Shown piece by piece: positions 1 through 5,299 of a DNA stretch of 5,299 nt. The notes beneath the pieces were generated by a model that was given only the letters and a program-made list of their open reading frames with translations, had not been told where the DNA came from and ran no database searches. A program made the translations under genes and the position numbers. Each line of letters opens with the position of its first letter. The first letter of the stretch is position 1. The DNA lies in NCBI GenBank assembly GCA_035449085.1, contig DAOTKE010000177.1:1-5299 (forward strand), given 5' to 3'. Source of the stretch: DUPH01 sp035449085. Its GTDB lineage: Bacteria > Verrucomicrobiota > Kiritimatiellia > RFP12 > UBA1067.

Positions 1-167
1 TTGCTGAAAACCGCCCTGTCGGTGGCACCTGGCAAGATCCCGTTCTGCCAATTCAGCGGATCAGACCAGTTACCCGATCCCTCTGCCTGCCACGCTCGGT
101 CAGCCGCATACGTGCTGCTGCTGAACAACGCCATCGTCACAATCAACCACACAGGTGACATTTTCAT
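1..167 (-). CDS. Secreted surface protein, N-terminal fragment (autotransporter-associated beta-strand / PEP-CTERM type)
   Basis: Partial gene: it begins at ATG 167-165 and runs off the left edge, giving 55 complete residues with no stop. Residues 1-21 look like a Sec signal peptide: Lys2, a hydrophobic core (VWLIVTMALF), then SSSTYA with probable cleavage after Ala21. The mature part has the spaced pattern W26...GSGNWSDPLNW (30-40)...LPGATDRAVF (45-54). This is the characteristic start of large secreted proteins built from autotransporter-associated beta-strand repeats, often with PEP-CTERM or autotransporter C-termini, and common in Verrucomicrobiota and relatives. The protein is therefore probably exported and surface-associated; its exact function cannot be told. 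A weak AAAGG lies about 10 bases before the ATG. ATG 161 (Met3) is a possible alternative start. It lies downstream of lpxB on the same strand but across a 167-base gap, so it probably has its own promoter. Confidence 0.72.
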   Translation of the reverse strand, partial: MKMSPVWLIVTMALFSSSTYAADRAWQAEGSGNWSDPLNWQNGILPGATDRAVFS

Positions 168-223
168 AGCAGTTTCGCCTTTCGAATGTGCCGGGAGCTG
201 GTTGCCCTCTTAAAGACAGATAC

Positions 224-252
224 AATCTATCGAAATTGAGTAAGGATTGCAA
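224..252 (-). promoter_or_regulatory. Candidate sigma-70 promoter for the surface protein gene
   Basis: On the minus strand, TTGCAA (252-247, 4 of 6 matches to TTGACA) is followed by exactly 17 bases and then TAGATT (229-224, 4 of 6 matches to TATAAT). Transcription would start near 217, leaving a leader of about 50 bases before ATG 167. The local AT-richness supports a promoter, but both boxes are imperfect and the match could be chance. Confidence 0.3.
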
Positions 253-270
253 CCCGTGAAGTGTAAGGTG

Positions 271-320
271 AAAAAAGTGAAAAATTGAGGCAACCGGTGA
301 GTGGCGGGGCCGTCCGGGTT
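271..320 (-). terminator. Possible intrinsic terminator after lpxB
   Basis: About 15 bases past the lpxB stop, the minus strand reads AACC-C-GG (320-314), an inner GGC-CCC-GCC hairpin, then CCGGTT (297-292). This gives a 6-bp outer stem with one bulged C. It is followed after about 7 bases by T5 (284-280) and T6 (276-271). A GC-rich fold before T-runs fits a Rho-independent terminator, but the stem is short and interrupted and the T-run does not follow it directly. Confidence 0.35.
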
Positions 321-334
321 TACATTGCGTCCGA

Positions 335-1498
335 TCAATCAGGCTTCGGGATCCAGAAACGTTCGGCGATCGCGGCGGCTGCACGGGCTGAGGCGTTTCC
401 GGCACCCAGCAGGGCGATTGTCCCATCGAGCGCTGCCAGTGTCTGCGCACGTGCAGTGGGATCGGCCAGATAGCGCTCGAGCTGGTCGGCCAGCCGTTGC
501 GGCGTAAAGCCGTCCTGCAGGAGCTCAGGCATCACCTCACGGCCGGCGATGATGTTGGCGAGACCCAGGTGCTTGACCCCCTTAATGAGCCAGCGCGCGG
601 CCCAATACGTCACACGGCTGGCCGTGTAGACCAGCACGGTGGGACAGCGCATCAGGCAGGCCTCCAGCGTGGCGGTGCCGGAGGCGACCGCCGCGGCATG
701 CGCCTGGAGCATCACGTGGCGCGCCTGGCCATCGACAAAGGCAAGGTGCGTGGGCCGGACTCGGGCGCGGGCGGCGACCGCTTCGCCGAGCGTGCGCATG
801 GCCGGGGTGGGCGCGGGGATGATGAACGCGCAATCGCCGTTCAGACGCTCCTCAAGCAGGGCGGCGGCTTCCAGCAGGCGCGGCAGGATGCGCGTGATCT
901 CGCTGGCGCGGCTGCCCGGCAGCAACGCGATGCGGTGCGTGCCGTGCCACGGGAGCGCGGGCGGAGGCTCGGCACGCGTTTCGGCGGCACGGTCGACCAG
1001 CGGGTGACCGGTGAAGCGCACGTCAAGCGATGTCTGCTTGAAGAGATCGGGCTCGAACGGCAGGATGCAGAGCAACTGGTCGAGCATGCGCGCGAGTTTC
1101 GGGATGCGCCCGCGATGCCAGGCCCAGACCTGCGGGCAGATGTAGTGGGCCGCCCGGATGCCGCGCTCGTGCGCAAAACGGGCGAGGCGCAGATTCATGC
1201 CGGGATAGTCCACCGTGAGCACGAGGTCAGGTTTCCAGGCAAGGATCTCACGCTTCATGTGCCGCATCATGCCCAGCAGGAACGGCAGGTTGCGCAAGAC
1301 CGGTGTGATGCCCATGATCGCGATGCGGTCGGTGTGGTAAAGCAGCTCGGCCCCCTCAGCACGCATGGCGTCGCCACCGAAGCCGCGGAACATAAGCGGC
1401 CGGTCCGTGGCGGCCCGCAGGGCGCGCATCAGGGCGGCGGCGTGTATGTCGCCACTGGCCTCGCCGGCACAGATCATGATTTTCAAGGGATGATTCAT
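335..1498 (-). CDS. lpxB: Lipid-A-disaccharide synthase LpxB
   Basis: LpxB is a peripheral inner-membrane glycosyltransferase (family GT19). It joins UDP-2,3-diacylglucosamine to lipid X (2,3-diacylglucosamine 1-phosphate), releasing UDP and forming the lipid A disaccharide. The 387 residues match the family's usual length of about 380. Visible hallmarks in order are GEASGD (12-17), GFGGDAM (39-45), VDYPGMNL (96-103, with Asp97 at the place of the conserved catalytic Asp), YICPQVWAW (119-127), GHPLVD (164-169), LLPGSRASEI (192-201), VASGTATLEA (271-280), and KHLGLANIIAGREVMPELLQ (309-328), the C-terminal donor-binding signature. The ATG overlaps the lpxI stop as ATGA, so translation is probably coupled. 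Only a weak CAGG precedes the start. Nothing looks truncated. Confidence 0.97.
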   Translation of the reverse strand: MNHPLKIMICAGEASGDIHAAALMRALRAATDRPLMFRGFGGDAMRAEGAELLYHTDRIAIMGITPVLRNLPFLLGMMRHMKREILAWKPDLVLTVDYPGMNLRLARFAHERGIRAAHYICPQVWAWHRGRIPKLARMLDQLLCILPFEPDLFKQTSLDVRFTGHPLVDRAAETRAEPPPALPWHGTHRIALLPGSRASEITRILPRLLEAAALLEERLNGDCAFIIPAPTPAMRTLGEAVAARARVRPTHLAFVDGQARHVMLQAHAAAVASGTATLEACLMRCPTVLVYTASRVTYWAARWLIKGVKHLGLANIIAGREVMPELLQDGFTPQRLADQLERYLADPTARAQTLAALDGTIALLGAGNASARAAAAIAERFWIPKPD

Positions 1499-2349
1499 AC
1501 GGGCCTGAGCGGTGCGGGCGGCAGGCCGGAGTCGAGGCCGACCATCGCGAGGTTCATGCGGTTGGCGGCGGCGATCACGGCCGGACGGTCAAGCAGCACC
1601 AGGCGGCCGGCCTGAAAGGCGAGCGCCGAGACCCCGGCGCGACGCAGCACGGCGATAGTTTTCGCGCCGATCACGGGGATGTCGAAGCGCATGTCGTGGC
1701 CCTCCTTGGCGACCTTGACCACCACAGCGCCGCGTCCTCCCAGCTTGCCGCCGCGGCGGATCGCCTGATTGGTGCCCTCGAAGGCTTCGACGGCCAGCAC
1801 CATGCCATCCTTCACGAGCAGCGTCTGGCCGATATCCAGACCGCAGATCTCGCACGCGACCCGATGCCCGAAGGCGATGTCCCGCGCCTCGCGCCCGTCC
1901 GGTGCGCGGCGGGTGAGCACCCCCACGCCGGGAATGTGATCGTCCATGTAGCAGGAGGCCGGCAGCACGCGGATGCCGATACGTTCCATCTCGGTCGCAA
2001 TCCGGCCGAAGATCGTGTGCGCGTTCTTGGCGGGCAGCTCCTTGAGCCAGGTGCGCGCGAGCGTGTCGAAGCGCGTGCGGAAGAGCGCGAGCGGGGTGAT
2101 GCCGCCGGCCATGACACCGTGAGAGAAGTTCATGCGCGCGGCCCATTCGAAGATACGCTGCACTTCGCCCACGCCGAACCACACGTACTCGTCCGCCAGC
2201 GCGACGGTGGCACGCTCAGTCGAACCGCGCAGCGCCAGCATGGTGATACGGGGCACGCCGGCTTTGCGCGCACCGGCGGCCAGACAGGCGGGATAGGTTC
2301 CGCCGCCTGCCACAATCAGGAGATGGCGGATGGGTTCGGAAGTCGTCAT
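1495..2349 (-). CDS. lpxI: UDP-2,3-diacylglucosamine pyrophosphatase LpxI
   Basis: LpxI (formerly DUF1009) cleaves UDP-2,3-diacylglucosamine to lipid X and UMP, the step just before LpxB. It replaces the unrelated LpxH in many Gram-negatives. From ATG 2349 the protein has 284 residues, close to the usual 270-280. The N-terminus RHLLIVAGGGTYP is the family's glycine-rich start. Counted from the upstream TTG (add 3), DIGQTLLVKDGMVLAVEAFEGT spans about 175-196, and VVKVAKEGHDMRFDIPVIG about 213-231 with the invariant DMRFD, which contains the Asp thought catalytic in Caulobacter LpxI. TTG 2358 and GTG 2352 are in-frame alternatives. I prefer ATG 2349 because a TATAAT at 2364-2359 would place the transcript start near 2352. 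No Shine-Dalgarno sequence precedes any of these starts. The stop overlaps the lpxB start by 4 bases. Confidence 0.95.
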   Translation of the reverse strand: MTTSEPIRHLLIVAGGGTYPACLAAGARKAGVPRITMLALRGSTERATVALADEYVWFGVGEVQRIFEWAARMNFSHGVMAGGITPLALFRTRFDTLARTWLKELPAKNAHTIFGRIATEMERIGIRVLPASCYMDDHIPGVGVLTRRAPDGREARDIAFGHRVACEICGLDIGQTLLVKDGMVLAVEAFEGTNQAIRRGGKLGGRGAVVVKVAKEGHDMRFDIPVIGAKTIAVLRRAGVSALAFQAGRLVLLDRPAVIAAANRMNLAMVGLDSGLPPAPLRPV

Positions 2350-2358
2350 CACGCGCAA

Positions 2359-2364
2359 ATTATA
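2359..2364 (-). promoter_or_regulatory. Perfect -10 box for the lpxI-lpxB operon
   Basis: The minus strand has an exact TATAAT ending 9 bases before the lpxI ATG, within otherwise GC-rich sequence. No good -35 box is seen at 16-18 bases upstream, where the strand is a pyrimidine-rich tract. Normal spacing puts the transcription start at about 2352, so the mRNA would have almost no leader. Confidence 0.5.
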
Positions 2365-2414
2365 CCGGATGCGGAAAGGGAGAGAAAAGGAGAAAGCGAG
2401 GATGAACCGATGGC

Positions 2415-2444
2415 TTGCCGCAAGGAGTCTGAATGTGGTTCAAT
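2415..2444 (+). promoter_or_regulatory. Weak candidate promoter for the DUF3127-prmC operon
   Basis: TTGCCG (2415-2420, 4 of 6) is followed after 18 bases by TTCAAT (2439-2444, 4 of 6), with a TGG directly before it that gives an extended -10 look. Transcription would start near 2451, upstream of a small hairpin and the ATG at 2507. If this promoter is real, the alternative upstream start at 2402 could not be translated from its transcript. Confidence 0.25.
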
Positions 2445-2460
2445 ACGACGCATCACACGA

Positions 2461-2480
2461 GTGCCGTTTTTCGGCGGCAC
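2461..2480 (+). other. Small hairpin in the DUF3127 leader
   Basis: GTGCCG (2461-2466) and CGGCAC (2475-2480) form a 6-bp GC-rich stem around an 8-base loop containing five T. It lies just upstream of the AGAAGGA ribosome binding site. It may protect the mRNA or tune translation, or may be chance. It is not followed by a T-run, so it is not an intrinsic terminator. Confidence 0.3.
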
Positions 2481-2490
2481 GAACGTCACA

Positions 2491-2497
2491 AGAAGGA
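2491..2497 (+). promoter_or_regulatory. Ribosome binding site that decides the DUF3127 start
   Basis: AGAAGGA lies 9 bases before ATG 2507, strong complementarity at good spacing. It favours this ATG over the in-frame ATG at 2402, which also has an AAGGAG 9 bases upstream (2387-2392). The family's domain begins within a few residues of the 2507 start. Confidence 0.65.
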
Positions 2498-2506
2498 TCT
2501 AAATCG

Positions 2507-2851
2507 ATGGCCAGCAACACATATGAGATGACCGGAACGGTCAAAACTATTTTCGAGCCCATGACTTTTGCCAGCGGCTTCACAAAGCGTGAGTTTCTTC
2601 TGGCGATGGAGGACGATTATCCTCAGGATGTCAAATTCACCTGCATCAAGGAGCGGGCCGCGCAGCTGGACAACGTGGCTCCGGGCGAGCGGGTCAGCGT
2701 CGCCTTCCGCATCCGCTGCCGTGAGTGGCAGGGTAAGTATTTCACGGACCTGGAGGCCTTCCGCATCGACAAGAAGGACGCCGACGGCACGACGATCGAA
2801 TACGAGGGCGGCGCTGGCGTCGAGCCGATGGATGACCCGACGCCGTTCTGA
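2507..2851 (+). CDS. DUF3127 family OB-fold-like protein with SSB-like C-terminal tail
   Basis: A 114-residue cytoplasmic protein of the DUF3127 family, common in Bacteroidota and also found elsewhere. The pattern YEMTGTVKTIF (6-16), FTKREFLLAMEDDYPQDVKF (25-44), PGERVSVAFRIRCREWQGKYFTDLEAF (59-85) matches the family's 'GK...KREF...ED.YP...F...V.F.I..RE..G..YTD..AW.I' layout. This suggests a small beta-barrel of OB type, as in single-stranded DNA binding proteins. The last residues, EPMDDPTPF (106-114), resemble the acidic Pro-Phe tip of bacterial SSB, which recruits repair and replication enzymes. No catalytic motif is seen. Nucleic-acid binding is inferred, and the biological role is unknown. 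It precedes prmC by 13 bases and is probably co-transcribed with it. The frame stays open upstream to an ATG at 2402, which would add 35 residues of non-domain sequence. Confidence 0.85.
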   Translation: MASNTYEMTGTVKTIFEPMTFASGFTKREFLLAMEDDYPQDVKFTCIKERAAQLDNVAPGERVSVAFRIRCREWQGKYFTDLEAFRIDKKDADGTTIEYEGGAGVEPMDDPTPF

Positions 2852-2864
2852 GACCGGAGGCCGG

Positions 2865-3734
2865 ATGAGTGAGACGCCCAAAACGTTGCGCGAACTGATC
2901 GTTCTGGGCGACGCGTATCTGCGTAAACATGGCGTCTCTGACGCCCGCACGGTGTGCGAGTGGCTTGCGGCGCGCCTTTTCAATTGCGGACGGCTGGAAC
3001 TGTACCGGCATCTGGATGCGGTGCCGCAGGCACGCATTGTGGACGCGTTGCGTCGCGGGCTGAAACGCGTGGCGGACGGCGAGCCGGTGCAGTATGTGTT
3101 GGGCCGGTGGGATTTTCGCGATCTGACGCTGAAAGTCGACCGGCGTGCCTTGATTCCGCGGCCCGAGACCGAACAACTGGTGGATCTCGTCCTGGCCTCA
3201 CGGCAGATCAGCCGGTCGCCGAAGCCGCTGGTGGTGGATGTCGGCACCGGCAGCGGCTGCATCATCCTCAGCCTGGCCCACGCGCTGAACCAAGGCGTGT
3301 TCGTGGGGCTGGACGTGAGTGCCGCGGCGTTGTCACTGGCGCGCGAGAACGCGGTTCTGACCGGGCTCGCGGAGCGTGTGCTGTTCGCCGAGAGCGACGG
3401 CTGCGGCGAGTTTGATCCGGGCAGCGTGGATGTGCTGGTCTCGAACCCGCCCTACATCCCGTCGCAGACCGTCGACCGTCTGGAACGCCACATCCGCGAC
3501 CATGAACCGCGGCTGGCGTTGGACGGCGGCCCGGACGGGCTGCGGGTTTACCGCGCCATGCTGCTGGACGCGGTCATGGTTCTGAAGTCCGGCGGCGGCG
3601 TCTTTTTCGAGATCGGCGACGACCAGGGGCCGGCGCTGCGCACACTGTTGGAAGAGTATGGCTTTTCCGAAGTGGCCATCCACAAGGACTACGCAGGCCA
3701 TGACCGTTTTGCGACCGGCGTGTTAAATGACTGA
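2865..3734 (+). CDS. prmC: Peptide chain release factor N5-glutamine methyltransferase PrmC
   Basis: PrmC uses S-adenosylmethionine to methylate the glutamine of the GGQ motif in release factors RF1 and RF2, raising termination efficiency; it acts in the cytoplasm. The protein has 289 residues (E. coli PrmC has 277). An N-terminal helical substrate-recognition region (about 1-90) includes GEPVQYVLGRWDF (72-84). LIPRPETE (96-103) follows, then the Rossmann methyltransferase domain with VDVGTGSGCI (124-133, SAM-binding motif I), GLD (148-150), the catalytic NPPY (194-197), EPRLALDGGPDGL (214-226), FEIG (248-251) and a C-terminal YAGHDRF (276-282). GGAGG-like CGGAGG ends 4 bases before the ATG, rather close but purine-rich. 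The frame stays open upstream, but there it overlaps the DUF3127 gene. prmC often follows prfA; here the partner is DUF3127. Confidence 0.96.
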   Translation: MSETPKTLRELIVLGDAYLRKHGVSDARTVCEWLAARLFNCGRLELYRHLDAVPQARIVDALRRGLKRVADGEPVQYVLGRWDFRDLTLKVDRRALIPRPETEQLVDLVLASRQISRSPKPLVVDVGTGSGCIILSLAHALNQGVFVGLDVSAAALSLARENAVLTGLAERVLFAESDGCGEFDPGSVDVLVSNPPYIPSQTVDRLERHIRDHEPRLALDGGPDGLRVYRAMLLDAVMVLKSGGGVFFEIGDDQGPALRTLLEEYGFSEVAIHKDYAGHDRFATGVLND

Positions 3735-3738
3735 CCCG

Positions 3739-5178
3739 TTACAGCTTGAGGCTCGCGAAGGCGTCGCCGAGCGATCCGAAGCTGGCGCTGGCGTTGGCGG
3801 CGCGCCAGTTCGCGACGTCGTCTTCCGGTTCGCCGCTGCCGCGCGTCTCCCATTTGCTCGGCAGCGTGAGCGAGATACGGTCGCCTTCGACCGACTTGAC
3901 CACCACCTCGATCTTGCTCGAAGGCGGGAACTGGCGCTCCAGCTTCGCCGCCGGATTGCCGCCCTTGGGGATGTCGGTCTCGCTGATGTGCAGCAGGCCG
4001 GTCTTCTCCTCCGAGAGACGCACGAAGATGCCGAAGGGCTGGATTGATTCGACGATCCCCTCGACTTTCGCGCCTTCGCCCAGTTCTCCGGGTTTGAGCG
4101 CCTTGATGCGCTCATCCACCGGACGCAGGCTGAAGCGGCGGCGCTCAAGATCCACGCTGTCGACCTGCAGCAGCAGCTCCTGGCCTTCGGTCACGACTTC
4201 GCGCGCCGACATCAGGCGCCGTCCGCCGCCCAGCTTGCCGATCGGGATCAGGCCCTCGACGCCGGGCACAAGCTCGGCGAAGGCGCCGAAACGCTCGATC
4301 TTCGTGATCTTGCCCATGAAGGTCGCGCCCTGCGGGAAACGCGCCACCGCGTCGTCCCAAGGATCACCCTGCGCGTCGCGCAGGCTGAGCGAGATACGGT
4401 TGCACCCCCAGTCCAGATCCTTGATCTGCACGTCGACCTTGTCGCCGGCCTTGACCACGTCCTCGGGTTTAACGTCGCGGCCCCAGGCGATCTCCTTGAG
4501 CGGGATCAGGCCCTCCGCACCGCCGAGATCGACGAACACGCCAAATTCCACGATGCGCGTCACCGTTCCGGTGGCGATCATGCCGACGTACAGATCCTCC
4601 ACCAGCTCTTGACGTTGCGCCTCGCGCTCTTTTTCCAGCAGGGCGCGGCGGCTGACGATCACGTTCGGGCCGCGGTCGTCTTCGCCATATTCAGAGATCA
4701 AGAAATTGAAGGTGCGGCCGACGTATTCGGCACCCTCCTGACGGAAGAGGCTGATCTGCGAGTACGGGCAGAAGGCGCGCTTGCCGGCGACCGTCACCTC
4801 ATAGCCGCCGTTGATCTCTTTTTCCACACGACCTTCAATCGGAACCTGGCGCTGGTAGGCTTCTGCCAGCGTGCGGTCGACCACCTGCTTGGCGTTGATG
4901 CTGCCGGAAAAGAGGAACGCGCCGTTCTGCATGCCGGCGAAGATCACCTCGACCGTGTCGCCGATCGCGCAGCGCAGCGTGCCGTCCTCCATCGTCATGT
5001 CCGCGATCGGCACCAGCCCTTCACGCTTCGCGTTGACATCCAGCGTCACATACTGGTTGCTGATGTTGCTGACCGTTCCGCGAACCCGGTCCCCGGGGTT
5101 GAAACCCTTATGGTAGGTGCTCAACTGCGCGTTCAGCAGCGACTCGAAATCCGCCATCGACACTTTTTTATCGCTCAT
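3739..5178 (-). CDS. S1 RNA-binding domain protein, ribosomal protein S1-like, five S1 domains
   Basis: A 479-residue cytoplasmic protein made almost wholly of S1-type OB folds. I count five: about 27-96, 113-180, 197-268, 284-354 and 368-440. Domains 3 to 5 are the most canonical, with GTVTRIVEFGVFVDLGGAEGLIP (204-226), GKITKIERFGAFAELVPGVEGLIP (289-312) and GIVESIQPFGIFVRLSEEKTGLLHISE (374-400). Domains 1 and 2 are divergent, as are the ribosome-contacting domains of S1. E. coli S1 has six domains in 557 residues. The probable role is binding mRNA and helping it onto the 30S subunit, but another S1-repeat RNA-binding role cannot be excluded, so no symbol is given. A charged linker (443-458) and a tail (SFGSLGDAFASLKL) end the protein. 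The start is backed by GGAGA 5-9 bases before the ATG. The stop faces the prmC stop across 4 bases. Confidence 0.93.
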   Translation of the reverse strand: MSDKKVSMADFESLLNAQLSTYHKGFNPGDRVRGTVSNISNQYVTLDVNAKREGLVPIADMTMEDGTLRCAIGDTVEVIFAGMQNGAFLFSGSINAKQVVDRTLAEAYQRQVPIEGRVEKEINGGYEVTVAGKRAFCPYSQISLFRQEGAEYVGRTFNFLISEYGEDDRGPNVIVSRRALLEKEREAQRQELVEDLYVGMIATGTVTRIVEFGVFVDLGGAEGLIPLKEIAWGRDVKPEDVVKAGDKVDVQIKDLDWGCNRISLSLRDAQGDPWDDAVARFPQGATFMGKITKIERFGAFAELVPGVEGLIPIGKLGGGRRLMSAREVVTEGQELLLQVDSVDLERRRFSLRPVDERIKALKPGELGEGAKVEGIVESIQPFGIFVRLSEEKTGLLHISETDIPKGGNPAAKLERQFPPSSKIEVVVKSVEGDRISLTLPSKWETRGSGEPEDDVANWRAANASASFGSLGDAFASLKL

Positions 5179-5183
5179 GCTTT

Positions 5184-5188
5184 TCTCC
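5184..5188 (-). promoter_or_regulatory. Ribosome binding site of the S1-like gene
   Basis: The minus strand reads CGGAGAAAAGC and then ATG; the GGAG core is 7 bases from the start codon. It supports ATG 5178 as the true start. Confidence 0.7.
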
Positions 5189-5200
5189 GAAAGGGCAAAT

Positions 5201-5230
5201 AGGATACGCCATCCCGCCCGTCACATGCAA
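5201..5230 (-). promoter_or_regulatory. Weak promoter candidate for the S1-like gene
   Basis: TTGCAT (5230-5225, 3 of 6) is followed after 18 bases by TATCCT (5206-5201, 4 of 6), placing a transcription start about 15 bases before the ATG, near 5194. The match is poor and is offered only as the best candidate in the 121 bases upstream of the gene. Confidence 0.22.
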
Positions 5231-5299
5231 TCAGGAAGCAAAGCCCGCGGCGGTTCCAAATCAAGGGGGTCGAGATGCTGGGAAGCGCGAGGGGGGAGG

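Larger units (their letters stand above)
168..334. other. Intergenic region between lpxB and the surface protein gene
   Basis: This stretch is clearly more AT-rich than the flanking genes and no convincing gene is visible on either strand. Read on the minus strand from the lpxB stop it holds a GC-rich imperfect hairpin, two T-runs, a candidate promoter and a weak ribosome binding site for the gene starting at 167. A near-perfect inverted repeat (GAGGCAACC at 287-295, GGTTGCCCTC at 200-209) also lies here. Confidence 0.6.

Noticed and set aside
1..213. Plus-strand open frame of 70 codons from TTG at the left edge
   Set aside because: It lies opposite the surface-protein gene and shows no recognisable domain or ribosome binding site; the minus strand has a signal peptide and a family motif over the same bases.
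100..450. Minus-strand open frame of 116 codons
   Set aside because: It overlaps the end of lpxB, the intergenic region and the surface-protein start in another frame, and its translation has no family resemblance.
497..1615. Long plus-strand frame (372 codons) antisense to lpxB
   Set aside because: GC-rich antisense shadow with Arg/Gly/Ala-rich, low-information translation; LpxB on the other strand is certain.
2371..2404. Polypurine tract as a possible regulatory element or triplex-forming site
   Set aside because: It is not a clean mirror repeat and can be explained by ribosome-binding-like sequence and chance; it is noted only with the alternative start.
1696..2502. Plus-strand frame (268 codons) antisense to lpxI
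   Set aside because: Shadow of lpxI; no domain and no proper start.
2486..3265. Minus-strand frame (259 codons) opposite DUF3127 and prmC
   Set aside because: Ser/Arg-rich shadow crossing two well-supported genes.
3746..5202. Plus-strand frames (up to 288 codons) antisense to the S1-like gene
   Set aside because: Shadows produced by GC-biased codon use; no motifs.
5225..5299. Plus-strand open frame starting at ATG 5225 and running off the right edge
   Set aside because: Only 25 codons are visible, there is no ribosome binding site, and the Ser/Arg/Gly-rich translation is not recognisable. It may be non-coding upstream sequence of the S1-like gene.
1..5299. tRNA, rRNA, CRISPR, insertion sequence or riboswitch
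   Set aside because: No cloverleaf with a CCA-like end, no regularly spaced repeats, no transposase or terminal inverted repeats, and no leader long enough for a known riboswitch were seen by eye.

Overview
The window is a GC-rich stretch of bacterial chromosome with tightly packed housekeeping genes. I see no mobile element, CRISPR array, tRNA or rRNA. Two lipid A genes (lpxI, lpxB) show a Gram-negative outer membrane. The left edge holds the start of a secreted protein with an N-terminal motif (GNWSDPLNW...LPGATDRAVF) typical of the large autotransporter-associated beta-strand and PEP-CTERM-type surface proteins that abound in Verrucomicrobiota, Kiritimatiellota and Lentisphaerota. Together with a DUF3127 gene, this makes a PVC-group bacterium my best guess. 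That assignment is inference, not something the sequence proves.

Layout. Positions 1-167 (minus) encode the first 55 residues of the exported surface protein, which runs off the left edge. Positions 168-334 are a non-coding gap with a possible lpxB terminator (271-320) and a possible promoter for the surface protein. Positions 335-1498 (minus) are lpxB and 1495-2349 (minus) are lpxI. They overlap by ATGA and form a two-gene operon making lipid X and then the lipid A disaccharide. A perfect TATAAT lies only 9 bases before the lpxI ATG, which suggests a leaderless transcript. Positions 2350-2506 are a divergent intergenic region. Positions 2507-2851 (plus) encode a small DUF3127 OB-fold-like protein ending in an SSB-like acidic, Pro-Phe-terminated tail. 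It is followed after 13 bases by prmC (2865-3734, plus), the release-factor glutamine methyltransferase. prmC meets a convergent gene (3739-5178, minus) with only 4 bases between the stop codons. That gene encodes a protein with five S1 domains, similar to ribosomal protein S1. Positions 5179-5299 are its upstream region, with a ribosome binding site and a weak promoter candidate.

Themes. The left half serves the outer envelope: lipid A synthesis and an exported surface protein. The right half serves translation and nucleic-acid binding: PrmC, the S1-like protein and the OB-fold protein. I found no clearly new multi-gene system. The points most worth a second look are the SSB-like tail on the DUF3127 protein beside prmC, the likely leaderless lpxI-lpxB mRNA, and the easily missed secreted protein at the left edge.
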